Shown here: piece after piece, positions 9,224-20,313 of the stretch
Layout of the letters: every line of letters begins with the position of its first letter
How positions within the stretch are numbered: position 1 is the first letter of the stretch
Origin: Flavobacterium davisii
GTDB taxonomy: Bacteria > Bacteroidota > Bacteroidia > Flavobacteriales > Flavobacteriaceae
Assembly (NCBI RefSeq): GCF_019565505.1
Contig: NZ_CP067378.1
Location: 2,728,001-2,792,000, forward strand
DNA: 64,000 bases
Reading direction: 5' to 3'
The notes under the pieces: generated by a model
The model's database searches: none
What the model saw: the letters and a program-made list of their open reading frames with translations, nothing else
What the model was told of the DNA's origin: nothing
Made by a program: the position numbers and the translations under genes

Positions 9224-12200
9224 TTATCTTTTTAAACTAAAATGAGATTTGAAAATTTTTGTACTATTCTTTTCATTATATTCAACTGTAAACCAATAAT
9301 CATCAGCAGGTAGAGGAATGCCTTCAGATGTTCCGTCCCATCCTTTTGAATTGGGTGAAAAACGTTGGATTAATTTTTCATAACGATCAAAAATTTGAAT
9401 AGAGGCGGTAGGGTTGCTTTTTAGTAAATCAGGAATGTTCCAATAATCATTATAACCATCACCATTGGGAGTGAAAAATTTTGGATGATTTATAATTGAT
9501 ATTATAATAGGAGCAGGGCTACAATGTCCTAAATTGTCTTTAGACGCAATAGAATGTTCCCCTGAGCTTACATTATAAAAAATATTACTATCTTGATAAT
9601 TGCCATTGTCTAATTGATAACTATAATTATTTGAACCATTACCTAAAACAGTAACTTTAATAAACGAAGGTATCTCAAAAGCATCGCTATACTCTAAAAC
9701 AAGATAAGGTTTGTATTTAGTTACTTTTGTTATGTAATTTTTGTACAATTAGTAGTAGTATTGGTTATCATTACAGCATAATTGCCGTCTTGCGAAACTG
9801 TGATAGAAGGAGTTTTAGCTGTTAAAGGAGTATTGTTATAAAACCATTTAAATTGATGATTATTTAAAGATAAACCTGTATTTAAAACGGCTTGGTTGTA
9901 TAAAGTACCCGTTGCATAATCCTCACAAATAATATATTCTGGTTGTAAACTAGATTTGGGTAATGGTTCTATAATTAATTTTATTTCATTACTTACATCA
10001 AAACAAGAGTTAAGTTTACTACTTGATAATCTGGCCCAAATGGATTGGTTAAAAGGGGTATCATTGATATATTTTATATTAAGAGGTGTTGCATTTAAAT
10101 CATTTGCTTCATTGAAACTTCTAAAATAATCTACTTTTAAATCATGGGTTGAAGTTACATTTCCTAAAACGGAGCTATTAATTGTGCTTAAATCAAATTG
10201 ATAGATACCATCAAAAGGATCTTGGAAATCATCACAAATAGAAGGAGTCGTAATGTTTTTAGGGGCGACAGGTTGAGGTATTATCGTTAGTTTAAAACTC
10301 TTTTCATCTATACATTTAAGCTTGTTATTTGTACTGGTATATACATATATAGGACTTATAAAATTTGAAGAGGTATAGGTTGTTCCTGCTGGAATAATTT
10401 TACCGAGGATGAGGTAATTCAGGATGAGCAGGATCCATTGGACTATCATAATATAACATATTCAAGGGAAGGGAAGGAAGGGTATATGAATTACAAACCA
10501 GTAGATCCTTTTGTGTAGGAACTTCTAAACTGTCAAAAGTTATAGTAAAAGAACTTTGGCTATAACAATTAGATACTACAGGATTTTGCGCATATATATA
10601 GATGGTTTTTATTCGAGTTGTCTGTTCTATTCCGTGTCTAAGATCGCCACTATCTATAGTTAAACTAGTTATAAGATTTTGACCATTAGGATCTTCATAA
10701 TAACGACCATTGGTTAAGGGGGTTAAATCATATTTAAAACAAGTAATTTGATCACCTCGTACATCAATGGTAGGTTTATTAAAAATGGTTATTATCCAAG
10801 GAACTTCGTTAAAACATTTAGGCGTTAGAGTATTAGGAGCTGTGGTAGATTCTTTGTAAATCCAAAGAGTGGTAGAGGCTTTTATTTCATTATTAGGGAA
10901 TAATTCAGTGTTACCTAGTGTATTAGGTCCGCCTTGTAAGGTAAAATACCTTCCGCCCTGACTTTCGATTGGTAAAATATAACTTATACAAGATTTTGCT
11001 TCTTCAGGACTTGTTAAAGAAGGTTGATGAAAATTTATAGAGAAAGAAGTATTATAAGTACAACTAGCCCCTTCAATATAATGATAAATAGTTGTATTTT
11101 GAGTGATTGTTTTTGGCGTTTTTATCAGGTTTCCACCTCCATTAGGAGCATCCCTAAATTCACCCATAATAGGTGGGGTTAGAGTATAAAAACTATTACA
11201 AGAATCAATATCTTTTAGTCCAATATCTCCTATAAAAACCCAAAAATCAGTAATGTTTGAACGGCAATTATTATTGATAGCGTAAGTATATACATGAGTT
11301 GTTTTATTAATAGGAAAAATAAGTGAACTATATGTACCAGTTGAGCTGTCATAGGTGTAGTAATCTGCTGTTCCAACATTTGTAATTAAGACAGGTAAGT
11401 TGGTAATGGGGAGGCAACTAAATAAGTTTGTAAAGGTATTGTTGATTGTTGGGCTTTTTGAAATATTAATTTTAAAACTGGTTGTAATAGGAGGACAATT
11501 AGGATTTGAAAATACATAATTTACATATAAAGTCGTTTCTCCAATTGTGGTAATACTAGTGCCGGGGAGTATTTGTTGTGTTAATGCACTATCTAAAAAA
11601 TAGTTTGATCCGAGAATACGAGGATTAGGTATAATATAATTATCGCAACTTGTTAATGTTTTAGGTACTAATTGATTAGATTTTACAACATGTACAGTAA
11701 AAGAACTTTCTACATAACAATCGCTCAGGTTACCGCTGCTAATATACTGATATACTAAGGTTCCATCTACTGTTATGTTAGTTCCTGCAGGCCAATTAAT
11801 ACCTGTTTGATTAGGACCAGACCAATATTGAGCTCCGTTAGGCTGCTCTGGTAAAGTGTATTGGATACAAACATATTGATCTTTTATGATTTCTAATGTA
11901 GGTCGTGGAATGACGATTATTTTAAATGATTCAGAAACAAAACAAGTTGTGTCTGTTTTTACAAATAATTTAATGTAAATAGTGTTATTACTAGTTGTAA
12001 ATGATACGTTAGGATCTATTGGAGCATCGCTAAAGTCAGGTTGTAAGTGATAATCTATTTGGTAAATAGCGTTAGGTAGTCCATTAAGTAAGCTATTTGT
12101 AAGAGTTTTGAACTCTTGTGCTGAAATAGATGTTTGTCCACTTCCAGAAGTGTTTTCACATTTTGTAATATCGGCAGGTTTGATTAACGAAGGAGTGGGA

Positions 12201-13536
12201 GTCAGTTGTAAATCAAAAGATTTTGTATTATAACAACCGTTTGTATTTTGAACTCTTGTCCAAATAGTTTTGGGAAATGTATTAGCTATAACATTGTAAT
12301 TAGTACTAATAGAATTAGTGTTTTGTTGAGCATCTACTAATGTTTCATGAAAACTAATGGATAGAGCTCCTGTTGGATTTAATAAAGATTGATTAAAGCT
12401 GAGATCAAAATCATAACGATTTGAATTCGTATTGCATTTATATAAGTCTTTAGGATTTACACTAGAGGGAGCGTTTTGATAACTAATTTTAATTTCATCC
12501 TGTCCAGCAATACAAGGAGTTGACTTTATATAATAAATCAGACGGTAAGTTCCAGCTTGATTGAGGGGTAAGTTGGGTGAGTTAGATCCCATAAGATTAT
12601 TGTTGCGATCTCTCCATTCAAAATCATATAGTGAGCTATCTAATCCTGATTGTAATATATAGGGCTCGTTAATACCATTATTAGTACATAAGGTTAGATC
12701 AGGGCCTAAAGGAGAAGTATTCAGAACAAAATTTGCTCGACCTAAAAAAATAGCTGAATCATCACTGGTTACATTTCGATCAGCAATAACAATTTTAAGA
12801 TGATAAGTAGCCCCTTTTATCAAGTTGTTTTTACTAGCTGTTAATAAGACCGTTTGGCCATTATAATTAGTAGGAGAAATATTTGTACTGATTCCCCCAT
12901 TAAAACTACCAAAAAAAGTTGGATTAGCTGAGCTACAACTAGAATTATACAAATTATCACGTATAGTTTCTACCGAAATAGGAAGTTTTGTGTTAGGTAC
13001 TAGAGCTAGATTTTCTACCGTTCCATCAGGATGGGTTAGTAGTATAGCAATTCCATCATACGTATTGCATTGATAAGTACCATATTCTTCAGAGCTGAAT
13101 ATAAAAGGAAGCTGAATATGAGAGCTTAATGAGGTAAAGTCAAATTCTAATTTTGTAGCATTAAGAAAGATAGCAGGAAAAGCAGGGTCAGTTGTAAATA
13201 CAGAAGTCAAATCACTATCACTGGCCATGTATCGATTCCATCTTGTAATCTTGATGTGTTGGGACCTATAGATTTTAAGGCATTTCCTGTACTCAAAATG
13301 ATACCTTCGCTAATAGGAAAAGCAGGATTTGTGTTTTTAAAATAACCAATGCCATTTGTGGATCCGTAGTTCGTTCCTGTAGAACTCTTGACATTAGAAA
13401 CATTTATACAGACTGATTGGGTTAATGTGTTACGTACTAAATCATCAGGAGTTCGATTTGTTTCAACTGAAATAAATTGTGCATGAGAGTAAAAGTCTAT
13501 AAAAAAGACCAATAAAAGTAGGTATCTTTTAATCAT
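9224..13536 (-). CDS. Large secreted adhesin-like protein, choice-of-anchor L domain and T9SS type B C-terminus, frameshifted
   Basis: About 1437 residues once three breaks are repaired. N-terminal signal peptide (MIKRYLLLLVFFIDFYSHAQ), a choice-of-anchor L domain (VSNVKSSTG to FSSEEYG..CNTYDGIAI and AIFLGRANFVL), then many Cys-containing Ig-like repeats with the recurring pattern C.-Y.LP....G.Y, and a gliding-motility-associated type B sorting domain at the end (FFTPNGDGYNDYWNI, IFDRYEKLI, GWDGTSEGIPLPADDYWF). Such proteins are exported by T9SS and held at the surface, and many act in adhesion or gliding. Breaks: near 13226 (TGGCCAGTGAT, a G missing from a CCAGG), near 10408 (ACCGAGG, an extra base in CCWGG) and near 9735. 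Ligand unknown. Confidence 0.82.
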
Positions 13537-13705
13537 GGTGCAGTTTTTAAAAAATGAGACGACAAACTTATATTAAATATAGGAAAAAACTGATTAAAAT
13601 GAACATAAATTCATTTTATAACCTTCAATTTACTTAGAGACTATTTTTTTAAATACTTCGAAATACTACTTGTTATATAAATTTAGTGAATTTCTATTTA
13701 AATAG

Positions 13706-13713
13706 TATCTTTG
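13706..13713 (+). promoter_or_regulatory. Probable -7 box of argS
   Basis: TATCTTTG, a perfect TAnnTTTG, 23 bp before the argS ATG. The -33 element is weak (only AT-rich sequence at the expected distance). Confidence 0.5.
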
Positions 13714-13736
13714 TATACTTTAAAAAATGATTAATT

Positions 13737-15515
13737 ATGACATTACAACAAATTCTTACGGAAAAAATAAAGATTGCGGTTATGCAATTGTTTGAGGTTT
13801 CACTTGATAAAGTAGAATTTCAGGCTACCCGTAGGGAATTTGAAGGAGATATCACCATGGTCGTTTTTCCTATATTAAAATTAATAAAAGGGAATCCTGT
13901 GGAAATAGGAAGTAAGATAGGTGATTATTTAGTTCAAAACGTAGCCGAGATTGAAAAATTTAATGTGGTACAAGGGTTCTTAAACCTAGTCGTTACCGAT
14001 CGTTATTATGTAGATTTTTTTAATACAGCTAGAACAATTGAACAATTTGGTTTTAAAACACCTATAGAAGGAGACAGGGCTATGATGGTAGAGTATTCTT
14101 CGCCTAATACCAACAAACCTTTGCATTTAGGACATATTCGTAATAATTTATTAGGATATGCAGTAGCCGAAATAATAAAAGCATCAGGAAAAAAAGTTTA
14201 TAAAACACAAATTATAAACGATCGCGGTATTCATATTTGCAAATCTATGCTAGCGTGGCAAAAAGAAGGGAAGGATCAAACACCAGAATCAACAGGCTTA
14301 AAAGGCGATAAATTAGTGGGACATTTTTATGTTGAATTTGATAAACAATATAAAAATGAAATAAAAGAGCTAATAGCAGCGGGGCATACTGAAGAAGAAG
14401 CAAAAAAAATAGCACCATCTATTTTAGAAGCACAGGAAATGCTTCGCAAATGGGAAGCGGGTGATGCCGAGGTAGTTGCCCTTTGGAAAAAAATGAATCA
14501 ATGGGTATACGATGGTTTTAGTGTTACCTATAAAAATTTAGGAGTTGATTTTGATTCGTATTATTATGAAAGTAATACCTATCTATTAGGTAAAGATGTT
14601 ATAGAAGAAGGATTACAAAAAGGGGTTTTCTATAAAAAAGAAGACGGATCTGTTTGGATTGATTTAACGGCTGAAGGATTAGACGAAAAATTAGTTTTAC
14701 GTGCCGATGGGACATCTGTTTATATAACACAAGATATAGGAACAGCTATTCAACGTGTAAAAGATAATCCAGATGTAGGAGGAATGGTTTATACTGTAGG
14801 AAATGAACAAGATTATCATTTTAAAGTGCTGTTTTTAATTCTTAAAAAATTAGGATTTGATTGGGCAGAGCAGTTATATCATCTTTCTTACGGTATGGTA
14901 GAATTACCTTCAGGCAAAATGAAATCACGTGAAGGAACCGTAGTAGACGCAGATGATTTAATGGCAGAAATGACATCTACAGCCCAATCTATTTCAGAAG
15001 AATTAGGAAAATTAGAAGGTTATACGGATCAGGAAAAGACAGATTTATACAAAGTAATAGGTCTAGGAGCTCTTAAATACTATATGTTAAAGGTAGATCC
15101 TAAAAAAACAATGATGTTTAATCCTGAAGAATCTGTTGATTTTAATGGAAATACAGGGCCATTTATTCAGTATACCTATGCACGTATACAATCTATCCTA
15201 AGAAAGGCAGATTTTGATTACTCAGCCAATGTTAATCCAGAAGAATTACAAGAAAAAGAAAAAGAATTAATCAAACAAATTGCTTTATTTCCAGAAATCA
15301 TTCAAAATGCTGCCATTAATCATAGTCCAGCATTAGTAGCTAATTATACGTATGATTTAGTTAAAGAATTTAATTCTTTTTATCAGAATGTATCTATTTT
15401 AGGGGAAGAAAACGTAGATAAAAAAGTTTTTAGAGTCCAGCTAGCTAAATTGGTAGGAGATATAATTCGATTAGCATTTAGTCTGTTAGGAATCCAAGTG
15501 CCTGAAAGAATGTAA
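13737..15515 (+). CDS. argS: Arginine--tRNA ligase
   Basis: 592-residue class I aminoacyl-tRNA synthetase charging tRNA-Arg. SPNTNKPLHLGH (residues 122-133) is the HIGH signature with the ArgRS-typical Asn/Lys context, and KMKSREG near residue 395 is the ArgRS version of KMSKS. The N-terminal Arg-S additional domain (FEGDITMVVFPI) and the C-terminal DALR anticodon-binding domain ending in LLGIQVPERM are complete, and the length is normal. The ATG at 13737 is preferred over an out-of-frame ATG 8 bp upstream. The gene is intact. It stands alone, divergent from the T9SS gene and convergent with the small porin-like gene. Confidence 0.96.
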   Translation: MTLQQILTEKIKIAVMQLFEVSLDKVEFQATRREFEGDITMVVFPILKLIKGNPVEIGSKIGDYLVQNVAEIEKFNVVQGFLNLVVTDRYYVDFFNTARTIEQFGFKTPIEGDRAMMVEYSSPNTNKPLHLGHIRNNLLGYAVAEIIKASGKKVYKTQIINDRGIHICKSMLAWQKEGKDQTPESTGLKGDKLVGHFYVEFDKQYKNEIKELIAAGHTEEEAKKIAPSILEAQEMLRKWEAGDAEVVALWKKMNQWVYDGFSVTYKNLGVDFDSYYYESNTYLLGKDVIEEGLQKGVFYKKEDGSVWIDLTAEGLDEKLVLRADGTSVYITQDIGTAIQRVKDNPDVGGMVYTVGNEQDYHFKVLFLILKKLGFDWAEQLYHLSYGMVELPSGKMKSREGTVVDADDLMAEMTSTAQSISEELGKLEGYTDQEKTDLYKVIGLGALKYYMLKVDPKKTMMFNPEESVDFNGNTGPFIQYTYARIQSILRKADFDYSANVNPEELQEKEKELIKQIALFPEIIQNAAINHSPALVANYTYDLVKEFNSFYQNVSILGEENVDKKVFRVQLAKLVGDIIRLAFSLLGIQVPERM

Positions 15516-15516
15516 T

Positions 15517-15564
15517 AAAAAAAGTAGGCGGCTCTTTTAAATTTTTTAGAACCGCCTATTTTTT
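15517..15564. terminator. Bidirectional terminator between argS and the convergent gene
   Basis: Arms TAGGCGG (15525-15531) and CCGCCTA (15552-15558), extended by partly paired TCT/AGA, with A7 before and T6 after, so it can terminate both strands. Confidence 0.85.
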
Positions 15565-16096
15565 AAAAACGATAACGAGCACTTACGCCTATATTAGGTC
15601 CAAATCCTCTATCGGTTATGTCTTTGTATTCAGAACTTATATAAAGCTCGGGTCTTATATCTACTGCCACTCTTAATGGAAAATCAAAGTTGTATTCAAC
15701 TCCTCCGTTGGCCGCTACAATTAAATACACGCCACTTTTGTCCTCATATCGACCATTATTTACGCTGTAATAGGAAGAAGTGTTCCAAGAACCTATTCCT
15801 GCTCCGAGTCCAACAAACCATTTAAATCCATTTTGTATGTCAAAAACCCAATGGTACAATGCTGTTAGTTTTATTTCACGTTGATCATAACTATATCCTC
15901 CATATCTTGAGTATCCTTGATTTTTGAATCCCAAATTAGCCTCTATTCTATTCTCTTTAGATAGGTCTCTTTGAAAAGTAACTTCAGCTCCAAAACCATT
16001 GTTCTCATTAAGACGTATCCCTATAGCATTATCTTGAGCTATGCCTGTAGCCGTAATGCCCAATAAGGTGATGAATGTTAAAAATTTTTTTTCATT
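15563..16096 (-). CDS. Small outer-membrane beta-barrel protein, frameshifted at the start
   Basis: About 178 residues, resembling porin-family/OmpA-like eight-stranded barrels: alternating hydrophobic strands (EVTFQRDLS, IEANLGFKNQGY, FKWFVGLGAGIGSWN, GVEYNFDFPLRVAVDIRPELYI) and a C-terminal aromatic residue (SARYRF), the usual barrel-assembly signal. No ATG lies in frame upstream of residue 'GITATG'. The ATG at 16096 followed by A8 and then TTTTTAACATTC would give MKKKFLTFITLLGITATGIAQ, a proper signal peptide, if one A were added. A homopolymer error is therefore likely, and an alternative TTG start at 16063 would lose the signal peptide. Function is unknown. Confidence 0.75.
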   Translation of the reverse strand, partial: NEKKFLTFITLLGITATGIAQDNAIGIRLNENNGFGAEVTFQRDLSKENRIEANLGFKNQGYSRYGGYSYDQREIKLTALYHWVFDIQNGFKWFVGLGAGIGSWNTSSYYSVNNGRYEDKSGVYLIVAANGGVEYNFDFPLRVAVDIRPELYISSEYKDITDRGFGPNIGVSARYRF

Positions 16097-16207
16097 TCAT
16101 AATTTTTAGTTAGTTAACGGTATTAAATTAATAAATATTGTTTAAAAAACAGATAATACGCAAAAAAGAAACGTAATATAACCATTAAATTGTAAATAAA
16201 TAAAAAA

Positions 16208-18201
16208 TCAGTTTAACTTTTCTTGTAAAGCTTTTATTTCGTCACGTAATTTAGCAGCTTGCATAAAATCTAAATCCTTAGCGGCTTTTTCCATAGCTTT
16301 TCGTTTTTCACGAATACGTTTTTCTATTGCAGGTTTAGCCAAATATTCTGTCTCAGGTTCTGCGGCTTTAGAAATAGAATTGTTATAATGATAATTGTTT
16401 TCAAGATTTTTTGATAAGTGATTTTCAATAGACTTATTCAATGCTTTTGGAACTAAATTGTGAGTCGTGTTAAAATTAATTTGTTTTTCACGACGATAAT
16501 TCGTTTCGTCAATTGTACGTTGCATAGAATCGGTTATCTTATCAGCATACATAATGGCTTTGCCATTAATATTACGAGCAGCACGTCCTACAGTTTGTGT
16601 TAAAGAACGACGGCTGCGTAGGAATCCTTCTTTATCTGCATCTAAAATGGCCACTAAAGAAACCTCTGGTAAATCCAAACCTTCACGAAGTAAGTTAACA
16701 CCAATGAGCACGTCAAATAAACCTTTACGTAAGTCCTGCATGATTTCTACTCGTTCTAATGTATCTACATCTGAATGTATATAGCGACAACGTATCGAAA
16801 CTTTGGTTAAATATTTGGTTAATTCTTCCGCCATACGTTTGGTTAAAGTCGTAACTAAAACACGTTCATCTGCTTCACAACGTTGCTGTATTTCCTCAAT
16901 TAAATCGTCTATTTGATTGGCACTTGGACGCACTTCGATGATAGGATCTAATAAGCCAGTTGGGCGAATAACCTGTTCTACGTAAATTCCTTCTGATTTT
17001 TGTAATTCATAATCAGCGGGTGTAGCTGATACATAAATTACCTGATTTTGTAATGCTTCAAATTCTTCAAATTTAAGCGGACGATTATCTAATGCAGCAG
17101 GTAATCTAAAACCATATTCAACTAAGTTTTCTTTTCTACTTCTATCTCCTCCATACATAGCATGTACTTGTGAAATAGTTACGTGACTTTCATCTACCAC
17201 CATTAAGAAATCATCTGGGAAATAGTCTAATAAGCAAAATGGACGAGTACCCGCTTCACGACCGTCTAAATATCTAGAATAATTTTCAATTCCTGAACAA
17301 TAACCTAACTCACGTATCATTTCAAGATCAAAATTAGTTCGTTCTTCTAAACGTTTTGCTTCTAAATGTTTTCCTATTTCTTTAAAATAGTCTACTTGTT
17401 TAACTAAATCTTGTTGGATATTCCAAATGGCGTTTTGTAATACATCTGGTGAAGTTACAAACATGTTAGCAGGGTAAATGTTTAGTTTTTCATAACGCTC
17501 TATTACTTTAGATGTTTTTACATCAAAAGCTTCTATTTCCTCTATTTCATCGCCAAAAAAATGAATTCTAAAAGGATCATCGGCATACCCGAGGAAAGAC
17601 CTCAACAGTATCCCCTTTTATTCTAAAATTACCGGGGATTAAAATCAGCCTCGGTACGAGCGTATAAACTTTGAACTAAACGATGTAAAAATTTAGTCCT
17701 TGATATTTCTTGATTTCTTTCTATTGAAATGACATTTTTTTGAAATTCAACAGGATTGCCTATACCATATAAACAGGAAACAGATGCTACCACTAAAACA
17801 TCTCTACGTCCCGAAAGTAATGCAGAAGTAGTGCTTAAACGAAGTTTTTCTAATTCGTCATTAATTGATAAATCTTTTTCTATATAAGTACCCGTTACAG
17901 GAATATAAGCTTCTGGTTGATAATAATCATAGTAAGAAACAAAGTATTGTACCGAATTATTCGGAAAAAATTGTTTAAACTCTGAATATAATTGAGCGGC
18001 TAATGTTTTATTATGAGCTAGTACCAACGTAGGGCGTTGTACTTCTTGTACTACATTGGCTACTGTAAAAGTTTTACCCGATCCTGTTACACCTAATAAA
18101 GTTTGATATTTTTCATCATTTTGAATTCCCTCGGCTAATTTTTTTATAGCTTGAGGTTGATCTCCCATGGGAGCAAAATTAGATACAACTTGAAATTTCA
18201 T
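16208..18201 (-). CDS. uvrB: Excinuclease ABC subunit B, frameshifted
   Basis: Damage-recognition helicase of nucleotide excision repair, about 663 residues after correction. Walker A GVTGSGKT at residues 37-44, the beta-hairpin region [12 protein letters not shown] that clamps DNA at lesions, motif II VDESHVT, helicase motifs [12 protein letters not shown] and QTVGRAARN, and a C-terminal UVR motif ([19 protein letters not shown]) that contacts UvrC. The region 17590-17635 holds two breaks, both at Pro-Gly pairs: CCCCGG where [12 protein letters not shown] is expected, and CCTCGGG where VFPGYADDPF is expected. Removing one base at each restores the whole protein. Both fit disrupted CCWGG sites. 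Inactivation of uvrB is possible but less likely than consensus error. Confidence 0.92.
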
Positions 18202-18293
18202 TTAATACTAAAATTTAAGAGCGTAAAGTTAAAATTTTTATTTATGCTATTAACTACATAAATAGCGTCTATTTTTATGCTTATGGCGATATG

Positions 18294-18956
18294 CTAGTCA
18301 AAAGATTCTATTAATAATAAATGGCCTTCCTTATGTTCAATTGATACGATGCCATCTTGTGTCACAAAATTACTACTGCCCGTTCGGAAACCTAATGTTA
18401 AGGTGTCATCATTTAGAGCGTAAAATAAATTTTTAGAAGAAATCCCCTTAACTTCTCCTATTGGAATTAATGAAATGATACTTCCTTTAGTGTACCATTT
18501 TTCAAATTTTGGAGGAAGTAAATGTATTTTTGAATAATCATCTAAAATTACAATTTTTAATTCCTCTTTATAACGAGCAATACTCGTAATATTAGTGAAG
18601 GTATGGTCTGCTCGTTTACCTGTAGCCCAAACGACATTGACCGCTTGATGTCCTTTACTTATCAAATAATCAAACGCTTTTTCCAAATCTGTTTTATTTT
18701 GATCAGGAGTATGAATAATTTCAAGAGGATATTGTTTCTCTTTATAAGAATCAGCGTTAAAATTTCTGTCAAAATCACCTAATAAAACATCTACTTTTAT
18801 GTCCAGATTTAAAACCCTTTCTATAGCTGAATCCAATACAATTACAAAAGGGGACCATTCCAATAGTTGATCTAATAATACACGTGAGCATTCTGCTCCA
18901 TTGGCAATGATTAGAGCAGGTTCTTGGTCGTCTCGGACGATATGATGTGAAGACAT
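18294..18956 (-). CDS. Thiamine diphosphokinase
   Basis: 220 residues. Transfers pyrophosphate from ATP to thiamine to make the cofactor thiamine diphosphate. The family marks are visible: an N-terminal Rossmann-like half with LDSAIERVL, DVLLGDFDR, the HTPDQNKTDLEKAFDYL motif that binds Mg-ATP, GKRADHTFTNI, and a C-terminal beta-sandwich (GSIISLIPIGEVKGI, LTLGFRTGSSNFV) that binds thiamine. The gene is intact with an ATG start at 18956. It follows uvrB on the same strand, 92 bp upstream of it, and may share transcription. Confidence 0.9.
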   Translation of the reverse strand: MSSHHIVRDDQEPALIIANGAECSRVLLDQLLEWSPFVIVLDSAIERVLNLDIKVDVLLGDFDRNFNADSYKEKQYPLEIIHTPDQNKTDLEKAFDYLISKGHQAVNVVWATGKRADHTFTNITSIARYKEELKIVILDDYSKIHLLPPKFEKWYTKGSIISLIPIGEVKGISSKNLFYALNDDTLTLGFRTGSSNFVTQDGIVSIEHKEGHLLLIESFD

Positions 18957-19245
18957 TTTTTTTGTGTAAAAATAAAAAAGAGGGTTTAATAATAGGGCAA
19001 CTACTAGCTAAAAAATAAGTATTAATTATAAATTACTTTTTGAAATAATCAAATTTAGAAAAGGGAATGATGAAAAAGATTTATCAATTAATGGGAAATG
19101 TCCATATTTTAGGATCATAATTACAAATAAAAGAATAAAAAAGTTACCACAGAAAGGAGATAGGTAATACTATTGTAAAATAGAGAATAGTAGATAAGGT
19201 AAAAAAGAAAAACCTTTTTATTTTATTAACTTTTCTATTATTTTT

Positions 19246-19398
19246 AAAACTGTTCAAAAAATAACACATTAACATTTAGTGTTTTACGTTTACTAAAGTA
19301 AAAGGAATAACATTATGATTCAATTAAGATTAACAGTTTTCCTTTTAAGTTTACGAAACAAAACTTTATGAAGCAATTGTGATTTTTTGAACAGTTTC
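19246..19398. repeat. MITE-like 150-bp imperfect palindrome
   Basis: The left end AAACTGTTCAAAAAAT is repeated in inverted form at the right end (ATTTTTTGAACAGTTT). The two halves stay similar inward: GTTTACTAAAGTAAAAGGAA on the left against the complement of TTCCTTTTAAGTTTACG on the right, so the whole unit can fold into one long hairpin. No ORF. It sits 10 bp beyond the stop of the DUF4249 gene and may end its transcript. The remaining bases 18957-19245 hold nothing I can name. Confidence 0.7.
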
Positions 19399-19408
19399 TT
19401 AATAATCC

Positions 19409-20227
19409 TTATTTTACTATATAATCTTCAGACGATAGTACGCTTAAATTAAAATAGCCAAAAGGATAACGTTCATTCTGAGTTTCATTAATGATATTTC
19501 CACGTAGACTGACAGGAGGAGTGCTAAAAGGACCACCTCCATTTTGTCCTGAAATACTAAGCAGTTTATTCATATAATAAAAATGCTGTTCTGTAATACT
19601 TTGGATACTGATTTTTATTTTATCATTAGCTTCTATCTTGTTATAAAAAAGACCAAACATGAGCTTTCCTTGTGAAAATTTATCATCGAGTAATCTATAT
19701 TCAGGAAAAGGAATTCTGTTATTATCTATTTTAAATAAGTAATAATTCTTCTCATTTCCATTATCTTGAAAAAATCCTTTAATGCGTATCTGGTCTTTGC
19801 CATTTATACCTTTTTCATTTTCTTGATTGATTTCAGTAATCTTAGGTGTAGAAAGTAACGTATTACGAGCAGTATAAATATCTCCTTGGTAAATTATTTT
19901 TAACGTATAGGTTTCACCTATTAAAGGAACAAAGTTATTACAAACATAATCAGTAGTACCTGTCACCTGATTAAAATTGTAAACTTCGTTACTTCCATTT
20001 TGTATTGTAACAATGGCATTGTTAGCAGGTAAAACATCATTAGAATAAAAATGATTGGTAAGACTAAGTTTAATCGTTTGATTTTGTCCTGTAGTGTTAG
20101 GTAACCATTTTAAATTAGCATCAATTACTAATTTTGGATTAGCAGTTTCTAATGGAACATTTATCACATCCTCACAATTTGTAAAGAATAAAATGATGAT
20201 GCAGCTATATAAAAATATATTTTTCAT
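19409..20227 (-). CDS. DUF4249 lipoprotein, partner of the TonB receptor
   Basis: 272 residues with a lipoprotein signal (MKNIFLYSCIIILFFTNCED, lipobox FTNC) followed by an extracellular, strand-rich domain: PKLVIDANL, NNAIVTIQNGSN, GETYTLKIIYQGDIYTA. DUF4249 proteins are regularly encoded beside TonB-dependent receptors in Flavobacteriia and are thought to act as a surface lipoprotein lid in a SusD-like role. Here it lies 86 bp downstream of such a receptor on the same strand, consistent with one operon. The C-terminal part PPVSLRGNIINE..ERYPFGYFNLS is typical of the family. The ligand is unknown. Confidence 0.8.
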   Translation of the reverse strand: MKNIFLYSCIIILFFTNCEDVINVPLETANPKLVIDANLKWLPNTTGQNQTIKLSLTNHFYSNDVLPANNAIVTIQNGSNEVYNFNQVTGTTDYVCNNFVPLIGETYTLKIIYQGDIYTARNTLLSTPKITEINQENEKGINGKDQIRIKGFFQDNGNEKNYYLFKIDNNRIPFPEYRLLDDKFSQGKLMFGLFYNKIEANDKIKISIQSITEQHFYYMNKLLSISGQNGGGPFSTPPVSLRGNIINETQNERYPFGYFNLSVLSSEDYIVK

Positions 20228-20313
20228 GTTGTATAAGATTTTAGATCTTCCATAAAAGATTTCTTTTAATAAAAAAGAAATTATTTTATACTGTGGAAGA
20301 TATATTGTTTACT

